Source: Candidatus Falkowbacteria bacterium CG10_big_fil_rev_8_21_14_0_10_44_15 (lineage in GTDB: Bacteria; Patescibacteriota; Patescibacteriia; Patescibacteriales; XYC2-FULL-47-12). Taken from it: a stretch of DNA of 5,848 bases. The notes under the pieces are model-generated. The model was given only the letters and a program-made list of their open reading frames with translations. It did no database searches and was not told where the DNA came from. A program made the translations under genes and the position numbers. The DNA is taken from the NCBI GenBank assembly GCA_002773575.1, contig PFAT01000020.1:1-5848 (forward strand), given 5' to 3'. Each line of letters starts with the position of its first letter. Position 1 is the stretch's first letter. Shown here in pieces: positions 5,808 through 5,848 of the stretch.

Positions 5808-5848
5808 AAAATTATTGATGAATTGTAGATGACTACCTGTATCTTAGG

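Overview
The window carries one compact set of genes, all on the minus strand, read from high to low coordinates: ftsZ (4611-5807), nrdR (3786-4274), the main body of the anaerobic ribonucleotide reductase nrdD (1578-3671), a separate 48-residue glycyl radical domain (1305-1451), the radical-SAM activase nrdG (584-1294), a small membrane protein of unknown function (265-552) and the start of an MGMT/alkyltransferase-like gene that runs off the low-coordinate edge (1-131). The gene content, the FtsZ N-terminus with its run of glycines, the small one-helix membrane protein, the near absence of Shine-Dalgarno sequences and the moderately AT-rich DNA suggest a member of the Candidate Phyla Radiation (Patescibacteria, probably Parcubacteria-like). 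This is inference from protein character, not from a marker gene. The genetic code is standard: all six complete genes end in TAA or TAG and have no internal TGA.

Region by region: ftsZ ends at 4611 and is followed by two tandem rho-independent terminators (4520-4552 and 4476-4504). Three DnaA-box-like nonamers lie in and beside these. Next comes a good sigma-70-type promoter (4402-4429) overlapped by two NrdR-box palindromes (4424-4439 and 4391-4406). A leader of about 120 nt built from short repeats leads into nrdR. A REPIN-like double hairpin (3701-3772) separates nrdR from nrdD. A second copy with identical arms (1501-1567) separates nrdD from its glycyl radical piece. nrdG follows 10 nt after the glycyl piece, and the small membrane protein 31 nt after nrdG. 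A strongly structured 133-bp spacer leads into the alkyltransferase-like gene.

How the genes work together: NrdD (ATP-cone, catalytic barrel, zinc site) plus the detached glycyl domain would form a class III ribonucleotide reductase. NrdG uses SAM and a 4Fe-4S cluster to install the radical on Gly19 of the small protein. NrdR senses nucleotides through its own ATP-cone and represses the operon at the two boxes. The main point of interest is the split enzyme: NrdD stops just after its zinc site, and the glycyl radical domain restarts in the same frame 43 codons later with the strongest ribosome binding site in the window. The flanking REPIN-like elements suggest how the split arose. The second point is the leader of the alkyltransferase-like gene, where two related hairpins and a long-range pairing may hide its ribosome binding site.
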